IMG/VR virus record: IMGVR_UViG_3300034418_003902
Span: 1 to 29,755 of that record
Strand: one strand, 5' to 3'
DNA: 29,755 nucleotides
From: a virus
Positions 1-6,749 of this stretch are shown here, piece after piece; within the stretch, counting starts at the first letter, position 1; every line of letters starts with the position of its first letter. Made by a program: the position numbers and the translations under genes. The notes below the pieces were generated by a model. That model made no database searches. It was not told where the DNA came from and worked only from the letters and a program-made list of their open reading frames with translations.

Positions 1-20
1 TCGCATTTTTTAGGATTTTG

Positions 21-56
21 CCCCCACCCGGGGTTTAGCCCCCCAACCCCCTGCCC
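21..56 (-). other. G-run cluster and short hairpin at the left end
   Basis: On the minus strand this end carries five runs of three to six G within about 36 bases, and a GGGG/CCCC stem with a five-base loop (30-42) that overlaps the stop codon of the HNH gene. No T-run follows, so it is not a standard intrinsic terminator. The G-runs could form a quadruplex, or be part of a packaging or end site. Its position at the window end, next to HNH and (if circular) TerS, suggests a role near the DNA ends, but this is inference. Confidence 0.35.
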
Positions 57-355
57 ATCTCGTGTGCTCTTCGAATGTTGCAACTTCGATGAACTTTTTG
101 TAGGGGACTGGCTGGGTCTCTCGGTATGATGTGGTCGGCCTGCCACGGATCGTTTGGTTTTTCGTTCTCGCCGCAGATTGCGCACGGACCGGGGGTGCCC
201 CTCACCGCTTCGGCTCTTTTACCGTAGTTGCCTTTGTACCAGGGTCGCGGTTCGCGCTGTTGGTTTATTTCGCGCTGTCGTGTTTGGTGACATTCGCGGC
301 AGCGTGTTTCGCTCGTAAGTTTGCCGCACGTTAGACAGGGTCGGGGTAGTCGCAC
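35..355 (-). CDS. HNH endonuclease (terminal, packaging-associated type)
   Basis: 106 residues, GTG start. Two CxxC-type pairs near the N-terminus (CLTC, CREC) and a CAIC pair precede an HNH core with ADHIIPRDP followed by KVHRSCNIRRA, giving the D-H, H and N residues expected of a beta-beta-alpha metal endonuclease. It is the last gene of the leftward operon. If the window is circular or has cohesive ends it lies directly before the small terminase gene, the position in which HNH proteins assist terminase cutting in HK97-like cos phages. No strong ribosome site is seen; translation is probably coupled to the gene that ends 7 bases upstream. The HNH call is firm; the packaging role rests on context. 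Confidence 0.82.
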   Translation of the reverse strand: MRLPRPCLTCGKLTSETRCRECHQTRQREINQQREPRPWYKGNYGKRAEAVRGTPGPCAICGENEKPNDPWQADHIIPRDPASPLQKVHRSCNIRRAHEMGRGLGG

Positions 356-362
356 GTGGTGT

Positions 363-548
363 CTACTGGGTGCGGGTCTCTTCCGCTTTCACCACCCGTT
401 GTTCTTTCTTCGGGTCCCCCCCAGTGGGGTCCTTTGTAAATGCTTCGCGGACTGCATCTTCGATTACAGGCATAACGTCGTGGACGGCGCCTACACTCGG
501 GTCACCTAGCCGCACCTTGATCATCTTGATTACGCGATCGGCGTTCAT
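363..548 (-). CDS. Small hypothetical protein
   Basis: 61 residues, ATG start with a GGAG ribosome site about six bases upstream. The N-terminal half is a predicted amphipathic helix (NADRVIKMIKVRLGD) and the C-terminal half is charged (GGDPKKEQ, KAEETR). No family recognised. It overlaps the preceding gene by 47 bases and ends 7 bases before the HNH gene. It is kept as real because of the ribosome site, leftward coupling and near-complete tiling of the operon. Confidence 0.6.
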   Translation of the reverse strand: MNADRVIKMIKVRLGDPSVGAVHDVMPVIEDAVREAFTKDPTGGDPKKEQRVVKAEETRTQ

Positions 549-699
549 TTGTTTTCTCCAAGCGTTTGCGCTTTTCCAGTAAAGCGTTCATGTATGCTGA
601 CCAACCGTCGCCTCTCGCGTCGGTAGGCACGAGGCTTAAGTGCAGCAGCGCCTCGTCAAGTTCTGCTATCGTGTCGCAATCTAGAATGGTTGACCTCAT
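502..699 (-). CDS. Small hypothetical protein
   Basis: 65 residues, ATG start, charged and helical (LLEKRKRLEKTNERRSRNQ at the C-terminal side), which may bind nucleic acid, though no family is recognised. It is the first gene after a 75-base gap that holds a promoter-like sequence (750-777), so it may head a short leftward unit with the next two genes. No clear ribosome site precedes the start. The 47-base overlap with the following gene is longer than usual here, so the true start or end of one of the two is uncertain. Confidence 0.5.
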   Translation of the reverse strand: MRSTILDCDTIAELDEALLHLSLVPTDARGDGWSAYMNALLEKRKRLEKTNERRSRNQDDQGAAR

Positions 700-749
700 A
701 CGGAAACCACTCGACCTTCTGACGGGTAAACTGACACAGAACCTACTAC

Positions 750-777
750 ATAATAACGGCGGCCGGTTGTCTGTCTA
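750..777 (-). promoter_or_regulatory. Candidate leftward promoter, TAGACA-16-TATTAT
   Basis: Minus-strand TAGACA (777-772) is followed after 16 bases by TATTAT (755-750), close to the sigma-70 consensus. The TAGACA begins at the TAG stop codon of the upstream gene, the same arrangement as the promoter at 10564. The flanking TGTATTAC repeats of the hub promoters are absent here. It would drive genes 502-699, 363-548 and the HNH gene. Confidence 0.35.
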
Positions 778-990
778 TTGTTTCATCGGCGAGTCGAACA
801 CGCGGTTGCGTATCTGGTTGATAACTGTCTCGCTGTAATCGTCCATGATCATTCGAACCTCGTCTGCGATCATGTTACGCAAACCGGTTTCGCGCACAGA
901 GCAGAGGCGACATATTCGCCAATCGTCCATTCGACCTACAACGTAGGCTTGACCGCAGGCTTCGCATTGGTTTACTGGGTGAGTGGTCAC
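775..990 (-). CDS. Small zinc-ribbon-like protein
   Basis: 71 residues. Two CxxC pairs (CEACG near residue 9 and CRLC near residue 27) form a likely zinc ribbon, followed by a helical tail (IADEVRMIMDDYSE). The start codon overlaps the stop of the glycosyltransferase gene in an ATGA junction, so the two are translationally coupled. Function is unknown; the context of a DNA-modification gene suggests a nucleic-acid or protein-binding accessory, but that is inference. Confidence 0.65.
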   Translation of the reverse strand: MTTHPVNQCEACGQAYVVGRMDDWRICRLCSVRETGLRNMIADEVRMIMDDYSETVINQIRNRVFDSPMKQ

Positions 991-2159
991 GTGTTCCCCT
1001 TACTCGTGTCGCGTATTAGTTGCAAACCGTATTCGTCATGGTTCCCGGTGGGTGTGACACCTGCCTTGAGTCGCAATTCGTTTCTCTTAAACGGACTGTA
1101 ATCGACAGAGTGATGCCAGCGTTCCCATCGCCAGATAATCTCCACCACATCTGGGTGCTGTTCTTTAAGGCTCTCGGCGAACTTGAGACGGTGGTCGCTG
1201 TCTTGTTCGTACACGTTATCGGTGTTACCGCCTTTCATACCTTGCGACCCATCGCCCCTCGAGGTCGGGTGCTTATCCATTAGAAAGTTACGGAACAGCA
1301 CAGTTGCCCACCCGTCTTTTAATGCTCGTAAACACAGGTCGGTGTCCTCGTTGTATCGACCTCGCCATCGGTGCGGTAATGCGCTGTTGATTAGTGTGAC
1401 GGAATACACGCGAGTGTTAAACGTTACGGGCACTGTCATGTTGTCCGCCATAAAACCTCGCTCACTTAAACCAGCAAACGCCAGGTTGTCGTAGCGATCC
1501 GCAAAGTCTTCCACCATTCGTAAGGGTGCGCTGGACTTGTAAACCATTAAGCGTTTGTTGTTGTGGCTTCGACCTAGCCCGTGTACGTTGTCGTCAATAA
1601 TCCAATGCCACGGCTGATCGTTCTGTATCGCGTGGTCCCAGATCCAGTTGCGTGCCGGTATTGAACCTTGACCGAGATCCGCGAACGGTAGCTCCAAGAT
1701 CGTTGCGAATGGACTGGAGCCTAAATGCTCTTTGTACAACTCGGTTTCGGTGGGCTCGACAACGAGGAAGTAATGGACTCCAGCCTGATCCAGCAACTTC
1801 GGTGTAGTCGCGCAGTCGTATCTGCCTTTGCTCGGTATGTACACGGGGTACTTTGTGTCACTTGGTTCGCCTTGCCAAAAGTATTCACCGTTGGCTGCTC
1901 GCTCAGGCGGCGGCCACCATATTTTCTTTTGGTGGCTTCGATTGTTGAGTTGTAACTCTTTACGGAAGTCTTGGTAATCCTGCTCGGTTGCGAACCGCAT
2001 AAGTATCTCGCGTGCCGCTTTTACCTCTTGCGCCGTAAACTCTGGGAGCCCCCACCACACGTCGGTCCAGGATCTCTCCATCTGAAACAGCCCGTCTTGC
2101 CCGCTGTCGTATGCGTTACCGCCGCTCACGCTATCTTTGTCAACTACTTCGAATGTCAT
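987..2159 (-). CDS. TET-associated-type glycosyltransferase (TAGT-like)
   Basis: 390 residues. The core, from about residue 103 to the end, shows the hallmarks of the phage TET-associated glycosyltransferase family: YPVYIPSKGR, a GQGSIPARNWIWDHA stretch, HWIIDDN (likely the metal/nucleotide-sugar DxD-type site), FADRYDNLAFAG, WRGRYNEDTDLCLRALKDGW, KGGN and a WxRWHHSVDY segment. Members of that family are known or proposed to add sugars to hydroxymethylated cytosines in phage DNA. An N-terminal region (about residues 34-85, beginning WWGLPEF and ending KKIWWPP) looks like a separate small domain. Start codon overlaps the upstream stop (ATGA). A C5-cytosine methyltransferase lies 3.3 kb away in the same operon, but no TET-type oxygenase is recognised in the window. 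Family call is strong; substrate is inferred. Confidence 0.82.
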   Translation of the reverse strand: MTFEVVDKDSVSGGNAYDSGQDGLFQMERSWTDVWWGLPEFTAQEVKAAREILMRFATEQDYQDFRKELQLNNRSHQKKIWWPPPERAANGEYFWQGEPSDTKYPVYIPSKGRYDCATTPKLLDQAGVHYFLVVEPTETELYKEHLGSSPFATILELPFADLGQGSIPARNWIWDHAIQNDQPWHWIIDDNVHGLGRSHNNKRLMVYKSSAPLRMVEDFADRYDNLAFAGLSERGFMADNMTVPVTFNTRVYSVTLINSALPHRWRGRYNEDTDLCLRALKDGWATVLFRNFLMDKHPTSRGDGSQGMKGGNTDNVYEQDSDHRLKFAESLKEQHPDVVEIIWRWERWHHSVDYSPFKRNELRLKAGVTPTGNHDEYGLQLIRDTSKGNT

Positions 2160-2944
2160 ACCGTATCCTCTAACTTAATACTCAGAAGGTCGTATTGACC
2201 TTTGTTTCGTTTGATTGTACCTGCCTGTGCCATGCGGCGCAAGTCTCTCGTGCTTACACCGATCCACATGCTGGCCGCTTCGGGATCAACCCACAGTTTA
2301 CCTTGCTTACTCGACAATAAAACCCGCAGCAATCTGTCCATTCTCCAGTATGTGTCGCATTTCTTACAGTGCACTTCGCCTGTAATCTGCTCCTTGCTCA
2401 CCCATAGCGTGTTCTCGCAATCACCGTCGTCAGCGTCAAAGGTTGTTGCTGGGCAGGTAACCCTCCACTTGGTTTCATCGGTTTCGTTCACAGCCTGTTT
2501 CGCTGCAGCCAGTAACGCTTTGACCTCGAGGAAGAAATCACGAAACGCTGGGTGTCGATCAGCGGCCATGTGAACCCACTGATCCAGGAACGAAACGATA
2601 CCGCGCAGATTTCGATGTGCTTGAGTGCTCTTGTTTCTTTGTTCGCTCGCCACCCCATACGGTGTCAGATTAAAGAATGTGCGCCAGTCTTTCTCCCACA
2701 TTTCAAGGACGGCAACGTAGTCGAAAGCCGCCATACTGTCCAACCCTTTAATACTTACACCAAGTGATACTTCGCTGGTGCGCCCGTTTCGACCAGCACC
2801 GATCGGAGCTCCTGTGGCTTGCGATTGGTACTGCAAGAGATCAGCAAGGTTCTGGCGCGTTCTCGTAACACAGCGAACACAGGTAGGTCGATCACTATCC
2901 TTGCGACAGATCTGACAAGTCATCGTTTTCGACATAGCGGGCAC
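2156..2944 (-). CDS. Zinc-finger and HTH DNA-binding protein
   Basis: 262 residues with GTG start (GGAGG four bases upstream; ATG codons at residues 4 and 8 are alternatives). N-terminal CxxC...CxxC motif (CQICRKDSDRPTCVRC), a central helical region, a second zinc ribbon at about residues 164-195 (C...C then CKKC), and a C-terminal MerR/HTH_17-like segment (VDPEAASMWIGVSTRDLRR). This layout is common in actinophage proteins placed near replication genes. It probably binds DNA and acts in replication or transcription control, though no specific role can be read from sequence. It overlaps the upstream initiator gene by 25 bases. Confidence 0.7.
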   Translation of the reverse strand: MPAMSKTMTCQICRKDSDRPTCVRCVTRTRQNLADLLQYQSQATGAPIGAGRNGRTSEVSLGVSIKGLDSMAAFDYVAVLEMWEKDWRTFFNLTPYGVASEQRNKSTQAHRNLRGIVSFLDQWVHMAADRHPAFRDFFLEVKALLAAAKQAVNETDETKWRVTCPATTFDADDGDCENTLWVSKEQITGEVHCKKCDTYWRMDRLLRVLLSSKQGKLWVDPEAASMWIGVSTRDLRRMAQAGTIKRNKGQYDLLSIKLEDTV

Positions 2945-3693
2945 CTGTCCTCCCCGAGCGGGTCACCATGTTTGCATGGTTCGTCTGCATACAAATCCAT
3001 AATCGTCACCGGCCCTCTGCTTTTCGGTGCAAGGTATTCGTCCGCCCAGCGTTCACCGTTTAACCATGTCGCCGGGTTCGCGGTAAACATAGGATCACGA
3101 TTTGGATCATCTCTGTACCGCCTCGCGCCGTCAATGATATCAGACAACTCGGCTTTCTTAAGTGCGGCACGCCAGGCTTTAACCGCGCTGCCTTTCGCTA
3201 CTCGCTTCGGGTAAACAGACCAAAAGTCATTAAAGCGGTCTTTTTCTTGTGTGGGTCTAGGTTCTGGTTGGGTATTAGTTCGTTCACCACCCATGAATAC
3301 ACCCGTGTCGTCACCAGCGGGACGGGTATCGTCACTGGCGGGATACCCACCTAAGTCTTGATCGAATAAAGAACAATGCAACTGTCGGTCCCAATGCACG
3401 TGGTATTCGTTACTCGTCCAGTCACCGCGTTCTGTCGTTCTGTTGCGGTAGCAGATCGCACCGACTCGCGCCAGGTCAACTCGACAACGATCAACCGTGC
3501 TCGGGCTTACCTGCATTTGCTTTGCGAGAGTCTTACGCCCAGGAAAGGATCTGCCTCTCTGATCGCCGTACTTGCGAAGCAGCATGTAAAGGCGCAAACT
3601 TTGGCTGCTTACGTCCTCGAAAAGTATCCAATGTGGCACCATCTCAAACGGACCACGGTCGACAATCGCCCAGCCATCGTTATCTTCCTGCAT
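2920..3693 (-). CDS. Helix-turn-helix replication initiator-like protein
   Basis: 257 residues. The N-terminal part (about 12-80) is a winged-helix of the HTH_36 type (LRLYMLLRKYGD, then RKTLAKQMQVSPSTVDRC), as in phage and plasmid replication initiators. The C-terminal part has the typical DnaT/lambda-O-like block FNDFWSVYPKRVAKG...AWRAAL and DPMFTANPATWLNGERW. A final zinc-knuckle-like tail (CKHGD...CPLC) ends the protein. It is probably the origin-binding or helicase-loading protein. No polymerase, primase or helicase is seen in the window, so host enzymes would do the synthesis. It overlaps the upstream gene by 14 bases. Confidence 0.72.
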   Translation of the reverse strand: MQEDNDGWAIVDRGPFEMVPHWILFEDVSSQSLRLYMLLRKYGDQRGRSFPGRKTLAKQMQVSPSTVDRCRVDLARVGAICYRNRTTERGDWTSNEYHVHWDRQLHCSLFDQDLGGYPASDDTRPAGDDTGVFMGGERTNTQPEPRPTQEKDRFNDFWSVYPKRVAKGSAVKAWRAALKKAELSDIIDGARRYRDDPNRDPMFTANPATWLNGERWADEYLAPKSRGPVTIMDLYADEPCKHGDPLGEDRCPLCRKR

Positions 3694-4069
3694 GGGTTTT
3701 ATTCTCGTGTAACACTCTGATCCTCTCTAGGTAATCGCGTAGTGATTGTGCCTTATCCCAACCGGCCATGTTCCTAGACATTTCGACCGGCTCGTGCACT
3801 ACGCGCCAGTCGGTTATCTTAACCGTGTCGTGCTGCACGATTAAAGCGAAACATTGCGCACGCTGAGCCAGGCGCCGAAGAATACTGAACGGCTTATCGG
3901 ATCTTGTCGTGGACTCCACTAGATAAAGAGGATCACGACAACTGCCTCGGTGACACACACCGAACAAGTCCAGGTCTATCGCGTCCGCGTTGGTCGGCAT
4001 CTCGGATCGATGCCAGTCCTGGAACGTGCGATCCGCATACAGTGACTCGTTCATAACCTCGAGGGGCAT
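3680..4069 (-). CDS. Hypothetical protein, possible PD-(D/E)XK-like nuclease
   Basis: 129 residues. An N-terminal ADAIDLDLFGVCHRG...PLYLVEST region resembles the acid-strand-acid arrangement of restriction-like folds (D-I/L-D, then L-x-E), but the expected lysine of the ExK motif is replaced, so the nuclease idea is weak. Two cysteines (GVCHRGSCR) may bind metal. ATG start overlaps the stop of the ribbon-helix-helix gene (TAATG); an ATG at residue 6 is preceded by GAGG and is a good alternative. Conserved-looking actinophage hypothetical. Confidence 0.55.
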   Translation of the reverse strand: MPLEVMNESLYADRTFQDWHRSEMPTNADAIDLDLFGVCHRGSCRDPLYLVESTTRSDKPFSILRRLAQRAQCFALIVQHDTVKITDWRVVHEPVEMSRNMAGWDKAQSLRDYLERIRVLHENKTHAGR

Positions 4070-4203
4070 TAGACCGTACCAACTATCCTCATGCGCAGAA
4101 ACTTCGAAACAGTCAGCCCTTTCTCCGCTGCGGCCTCTTTAATCATCTGCTGCTCGGCTTCACTTACTCGCAAGGTCAGCATTACTGTTTTCTTGTCAGA
4201 CAT
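4069..4203 (-). CDS. Ribbon-helix-helix (Arc/CopG-type) DNA-binding protein
   Basis: 44 residues. An N-terminal strand (KKTVMLTLRVS), a helix (EAEQQMIKEAAAEKG) and a second helix after the turn (TVSKFLRMRIVG) match the ribbon-helix-helix fold. A strong GGAGG ribosome site lies five bases before the ATG, inside the end of ssb, and the stop overlaps the next start (TAATG). RHH proteins bind DNA as dimers at short repeated sites, so this is a candidate regulator of the TGTATTAC repeats in the hub promoters; that link is speculation. Clear coding signals despite the length. Confidence 0.8.
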   Translation of the reverse strand: MSDKKTVMLTLRVSEAEQQMIKEAAAEKGLTVSKFLRMRIVGTV

Positions 4204-4211
4204 TAATCCTC

Positions 4212-4628
4212 CTAGAACGGTGTCGGCTCTTGTGAAGCCCACGGGTCATCTTGCTGCTTTGCCGCAACGGTGCTGCGTTCTACTCGCTGCATATTAACTG
4301 TTGTCCACTTAAGGTCGGCTGCGATGTGATCTGCCGCCACCTCCCAAACGGTTCTCTTGTTACCTTCCTTATCATCGTACTGTCGTGATTTTACTTTACC
4401 GACGACAACAACCGCGTCACCTTTTTGGATCGAGTTTGCTACATTCTCAGCCATTTGTCGCCAGGCGCTCACCGTCCAGAAAGTTGTATCAACATCGACC
4501 CAACCGTCATCAGTTTTCTTCCGACCGCTTGTGACCACTCGCAGATTTAACACGGCGTCACCTTTCGCAGTGAAGCGGAGCTCCGGATCTGCGGTGAGCC
4601 TGCCGGTCAGGGTTACTGGTGCACTCAT
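4212..4628 (-). CDS. ssb: Single-stranded DNA-binding protein
   Basis: 138 residues. OB-fold of the bacterial SSB family: VTLTGRLTADPELRFTAKGD, LRVVTSG, DTTFWTVSAWRQMAENVANS, KGDAVVVVGKVKSR, then VAADHIAADL. The C-terminal tail is short and ends in WASQEPTPF, a variant of the acidic DDIPF-type tip that recruits partner proteins. A GGGAGAAAACAG ribosome site precedes the ATG. It coats single-stranded DNA during replication and annealing and sits in the same operon as a Rad52-like annealing protein and nucleases. Firm call. Confidence 0.93.
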   Translation of the reverse strand: MSAPVTLTGRLTADPELRFTAKGDAVLNLRVVTSGRKKTDDGWVDVDTTFWTVSAWRQMAENVANSIQKGDAVVVVGKVKSRQYDDKEGNKRTVWEVAADHIAADLKWTTVNMQRVERSTVAAKQQDDPWASQEPTPF

Positions 4629-4864
4629 CTGTTTTCTCCCTTTCGTTTCGCTCTGTTAATCTGTGAGGCATAATGACCGCCCCAGATACCGTACATTTCA
4701 TTATTGTCGCGTGCGTAGGCATAACATTCGGCGCGGACTTCACATCTTTGACAGACTGATACGGCCATTCGATATACCTCGATATTCTCCATCTGGTACT
4801 CGGGAAAGAATATGTCTGCGCCGACTTCGCGGCAGCGGGCTTGTTCTCGCCAATCTTCTGTCAC
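4625..4864 (-). CDS. WhiB-family transcriptional regulator
   Basis: 79 residues, GTG start overlapping the upstream stop (GTGA), and ATGA overlap with ssb downstream. Motifs of the actinobacteria-specific WhiB/Wbl family are complete: an N-terminal Cys (QARC), the CQRCEVRAEC triple giving the four ligands of a 4Fe-4S cluster, and GIWGG followed by a basic tail (RAKRKGENR). WhiB proteins bind the primary sigma factor and steer transcription. Phage copies can shut down or redirect host promoters. This is the best single marker that the host is an actinobacterium. Confidence 0.92.
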   Translation of the reverse strand: MTEDWREQARCREVGADIFFPEYQMENIEVYRMAVSVCQRCEVRAECYAYARDNNEMYGIWGGHYASQINRAKRKGENR

Positions 4865-5193
4865 TGGTAACCCGCGTCCTTAAGTAACTGTGCAGCATTC
4901 TTAAAAGTCAAGAGTGCTGGCCATTCTTCGATAGTGGTCGGTCCGTAACCGTCTGGCCTTATGACTGCTAAACCTAACACGCCATCGGCGGCACGTAAAG
5001 ACTGCTGCCGTAGTGTACCGGTCAAATCCAAACCGCGCCGTGCTTTAACTTCGATATCAACACCAACAACACCAGTCACATCTGAACCTGGTCGACCAGC
5101 ACCAACCGGCTCGGCGAAAGGCCAACCAACAGTTCGCAGATAGTTGGCGACTATTCGCTGCGTGTCGTATCCTCGCTGCTTACGGCTTGACAT
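4861..5193 (-). CDS. PD-(D/E)XK nuclease / Holliday-junction-resolvase-like
   Basis: 110 residues from the ATG at 5193, which follows a GGGAG ribosome site; a longer upstream extension lacks a start signal and overlaps the HNH gene. The motif GRPGSDVTGVVGVDIEVKAR supplies the D, E and K of a PD-(D/E)XK active site (D-x(n)-ExK), with a preceding helix (QRGYDTQRIVANYLR) as in archaeal-type and phage resolvases. It probably resolves branched DNA before packaging. It overlaps HNH by 14 bases and WhiB by 4. Confidence 0.7.
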   Translation of the reverse strand: MSSRKQRGYDTQRIVANYLRTVGWPFAEPVGAGRPGSDVTGVVGVDIEVKARRGLDLTGTLRQQSLRAADGVLGLAVIRPDGYGPTTIEEWPALLTFKNAAQLLKDAGYQ

Positions 5194-5458
5194 CTCGCTC
5201 CCAACTATGTTTCGACCAGCCTTCGGCGTGCGCCGTTGCTGGGTTCTGTGTAATAAAAGAATGACAACTACGACAAAGCGCAACAAGGTTTTCTGGATCA
5301 AGGATCGAGCCGCCTCGTGCGCGGCTTACAATCTCGTGTATATCTTCGCTGCGATGTGAACCGCACCGCATGCAAATCGGGTATTCCTCGAGGAGCTCCG
5401 CTACAAGAATACGGCGCCTCTTGTAAAGGTCTTGCATTTTTTTGCTTCTAGGCTTCAT
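5180..5458 (-). CDS. HNH endonuclease
   Basis: 92 residues. CMRCG...DIHEIVSRARGGS...NLVALCRSCH is a compact HNH core with two structural CxxC pairs. The first His is in IHE, the Asn in NLVAL and the last His after CRSC. ATG start with GGAG eight bases upstream and an ATGA overlap with the methyltransferase stop. HNH proteins beside methyltransferases can be restriction, homing or recombination nucleases; sequence alone does not decide. Confidence 0.82.
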   Translation of the reverse strand: MKPRSKKMQDLYKRRRILVAELLEEYPICMRCGSHRSEDIHEIVSRARGGSILDPENLVALCRSCHSFITQNPATAHAEGWSKHSWERDVKP

Positions 5459-6399
5459 AGAGTCTCCAAGTATGACAGAGCCAATCTGGCTTGCTGTGGC
5501 ACCACACCGTTACCCAATAGTTGTAGTTTCTTGCGGTCTCGCAAATCAATGTCTGTCACCCAACCGTCCGGTAAGCCCATCATCCATTCGACAAACCTCG
5601 TGTTAAGTTTCTTGCCTGCGCCTTCTAAAACAACTGGAGACGGTGCTGATCGACCGAGTATTTGCTCCCATCGTTTGACGGCTTCGGCGTATTCTCCCCA
5701 ACTTTCAGCGCCTCTTGCCAAAGGCTGCGACCGTGCGGCGAAGGTTCGCCGGTCGATGACTTCTGCCTCTGTGCCCATTCTTCCCAATCTTTCGGATCTT
5801 TTGTCGCCCCCATGTCGTTTACAACTTGAGTCGGCAGCAGTTTCTGTGAATAAACTAAATCCTGCAAGGTTTCGCCTGTATGATGTTGGCTGTCCGGGTG
5901 TCGACCGCTGGTTGCATTGCGGCCTTGCTGCACCGTCGGGGTAGGCAACTGCGAATAACCTGGCACGCAGGTGAGGGGCACCTGCATCACTGGCTCGTAC
6001 AACACACCATCTTGCAACATACCCACTTCTGGCAAGGTCAGATAGGACAATGTCAAAGCCCAGAGAGAGGTGTCCTCTGACGTTCTCCAACACTGCTGCT
6101 CTTGGTCGTATTGTGCGAATGGCGTCCAAGAAATACGGCCACATGTTTCGGTCATCGGTAGCTCCTTTTCGTTCACCGGCGTGGCTAAAAGGCTGGCATG
6201 GGTAACCGCCGGTTAAAACATCGACGGGCTCGACACTTGCCCAGTCCACTTGTGAAACATCTCCGTGATTCATTTTGTTCGCGTATCGCAACTGTAAGAC
6301 TGTTTTAGCCGCTGGATCTGTCTCGCAATACCACGCAACATCACCGTCAATAGCCATATCCAAGCCACCGTAACCGGTGAACAGGCTTCCTATCTTCAC
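5455..6399 (-). CDS. dcm: C5-cytosine DNA methyltransferase
   Basis: 314 residues from a GTG that overlaps the upstream stop (GTGA); the open frame extends further but into the preceding gene. All main C5-methyltransferase motifs are present: I (SLFTGYGGLD), IV with catalytic Cys 68 (GGYPCQPFS), VI (ENVRG), VIII (APHLRARLF), IX-like (RFVEWMMGLPDGW) and X (LLGNGVVPQQA). Residues about 152-250 are variable and should contain the target-recognition part. It methylates cytosine at an unknown DNA site, either to evade host restriction or to prime cytosines for further modification with the glycosyltransferase. A second long ORF with its own ribosome site lies inside it in another frame. Confidence 0.92.
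   Translation of the reverse strand: MKIGSLFTGYGGLDMAIDGDVAWYCETDPAAKTVLQLRYANKMNHGDVSQVDWASVEPVDVLTGGYPCQPFSHAGERKGATDDRNMWPYFLDAIRTIRPRAAVLENVRGHLSLGFDIVLSDLARSGYVARWCVVRASDAGAPHLRARLFAVAYPDGAARPQCNQRSTPGQPTSYRRNLAGFSLFTETAADSSCKRHGGDKRSERLGRMGTEAEVIDRRTFAARSQPLARGAESWGEYAEAVKRWEQILGRSAPSPVVLEGAGKKLNTRFVEWMMGLPDGWVTDIDLRDRKKLQLLGNGVVPQQARLALSYLETL
5625..6155 (-). CDS. Overlapping ORF nested inside the methyltransferase gene
   Basis: 176 codons in a different minus-strand frame, wholly inside dcm (about codons 82-258). It starts at an ATG preceded by AAAAGGAG with seven bases between, one of the better ribosome sites in the window. The translation reads like a real protein: CGRISWTPFAQYD, CWRTSEDTSLW, a LPEVGML...DGVLYE block, LPTPTVQQG, then LLPTQVVNDMGATKDPKDW and an HGRSL segment. 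As I recall, actinophage cytosine methyltransferases or ORFs overlapping them carry similar WRTS / GM / LPTP / VVNDMG blocks. Function unknown; it may be a partner of the methyltransferase or a target-recognition relic. No promoter of its own is seen. Confidence 0.6.
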   Translation of the reverse strand: MTETCGRISWTPFAQYDQEQQCWRTSEDTSLWALTLSYLTLPEVGMLQDGVLYEPVMQVPLTCVPGYSQLPTPTVQQGRNATSGRHPDSQHHTGETLQDLVYSQKLLPTQVVNDMGATKDPKDWEEWAQRQKSSTGEPSPHGRSLWQEALKVGENTPKPSNDGSKYSVDQHRLQLF

Positions 6400-6749
6400 G
6401 TGTATTGACCGACGCCTTCGGCCGCAAACTGGTGACGCAACGCCGCGCTCACCGTCTGACCCGTGCTGATCTGGTTTCGCAAAGTATTCATGCGCTCTTT
6501 GCATGCTCTGTGCTTCGCGTAAGCCAACTCATACTCCAGGCGCTCCGACGCGCTCATTAACGTCGCCTTATGCTTGCGCATCTCCATTGACCCTTCAGCC
6601 TTAATAAAGGCTTCCGCGTACTTCACCTCAAATGCTTGCTTCGCCACCACGGCTTGCTCATCTAGGCGTGCAATCTCATCTGTGGCGGTGTCCAACATGC
6701 GCGATACCTCGGCGAGTCTTTTAATGACTCGTGTCTGTTCAGCATGCAT
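6396..6749 (-). CDS. Coiled-coil protein of recombination cluster
   Basis: 117 residues from the ATG at 6749, which has GAGG six bases upstream; the frame runs further but overlaps the small zinc gene. Strongly helical with heptad-like segments (IKRLAEVSRMLDTATDEIARLDEQ and the YELAYAKHRACKERMNTLRNQIS region). The block YAEAFIKAEGSMEMRKHKA and the C-terminal SAALRHQFAAEGVG resemble actinophage proteins usually found beside RecT/Rad52-type annealing genes. Likely a structural accessory in recombination; no catalytic motif. Confidence 0.7.
   Translation of the reverse strand: MHAEQTRVIKRLAEVSRMLDTATDEIARLDEQAVVAKQAFEVKYAEAFIKAEGSMEMRKHKATLMSASERLEYELAYAKHRACKERMNTLRNQISTGQTVSAALRHQFAAEGVGQYT

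Noticed and set aside
3680-4069. Confident nuclease assignment
   Set aside because: The acid-strand pattern is there, but the expected ExK lysine is missing, so only a possible relation is stated.
5194-5301. N-terminal extension of the PD-(D/E)XK protein with a hydrophobic start
   Set aside because: It lies inside the HNH gene, lacks a ribosome site, and the ATG at 5193 has a good one. The hydrophobic run is a frame shadow.
6400-6504. Upstream extension of the methyltransferase
   Set aside because: The conserved protein begins at the GTG overlapping the previous stop, and the extension is basic shadow sequence from the coiled-coil gene frame.
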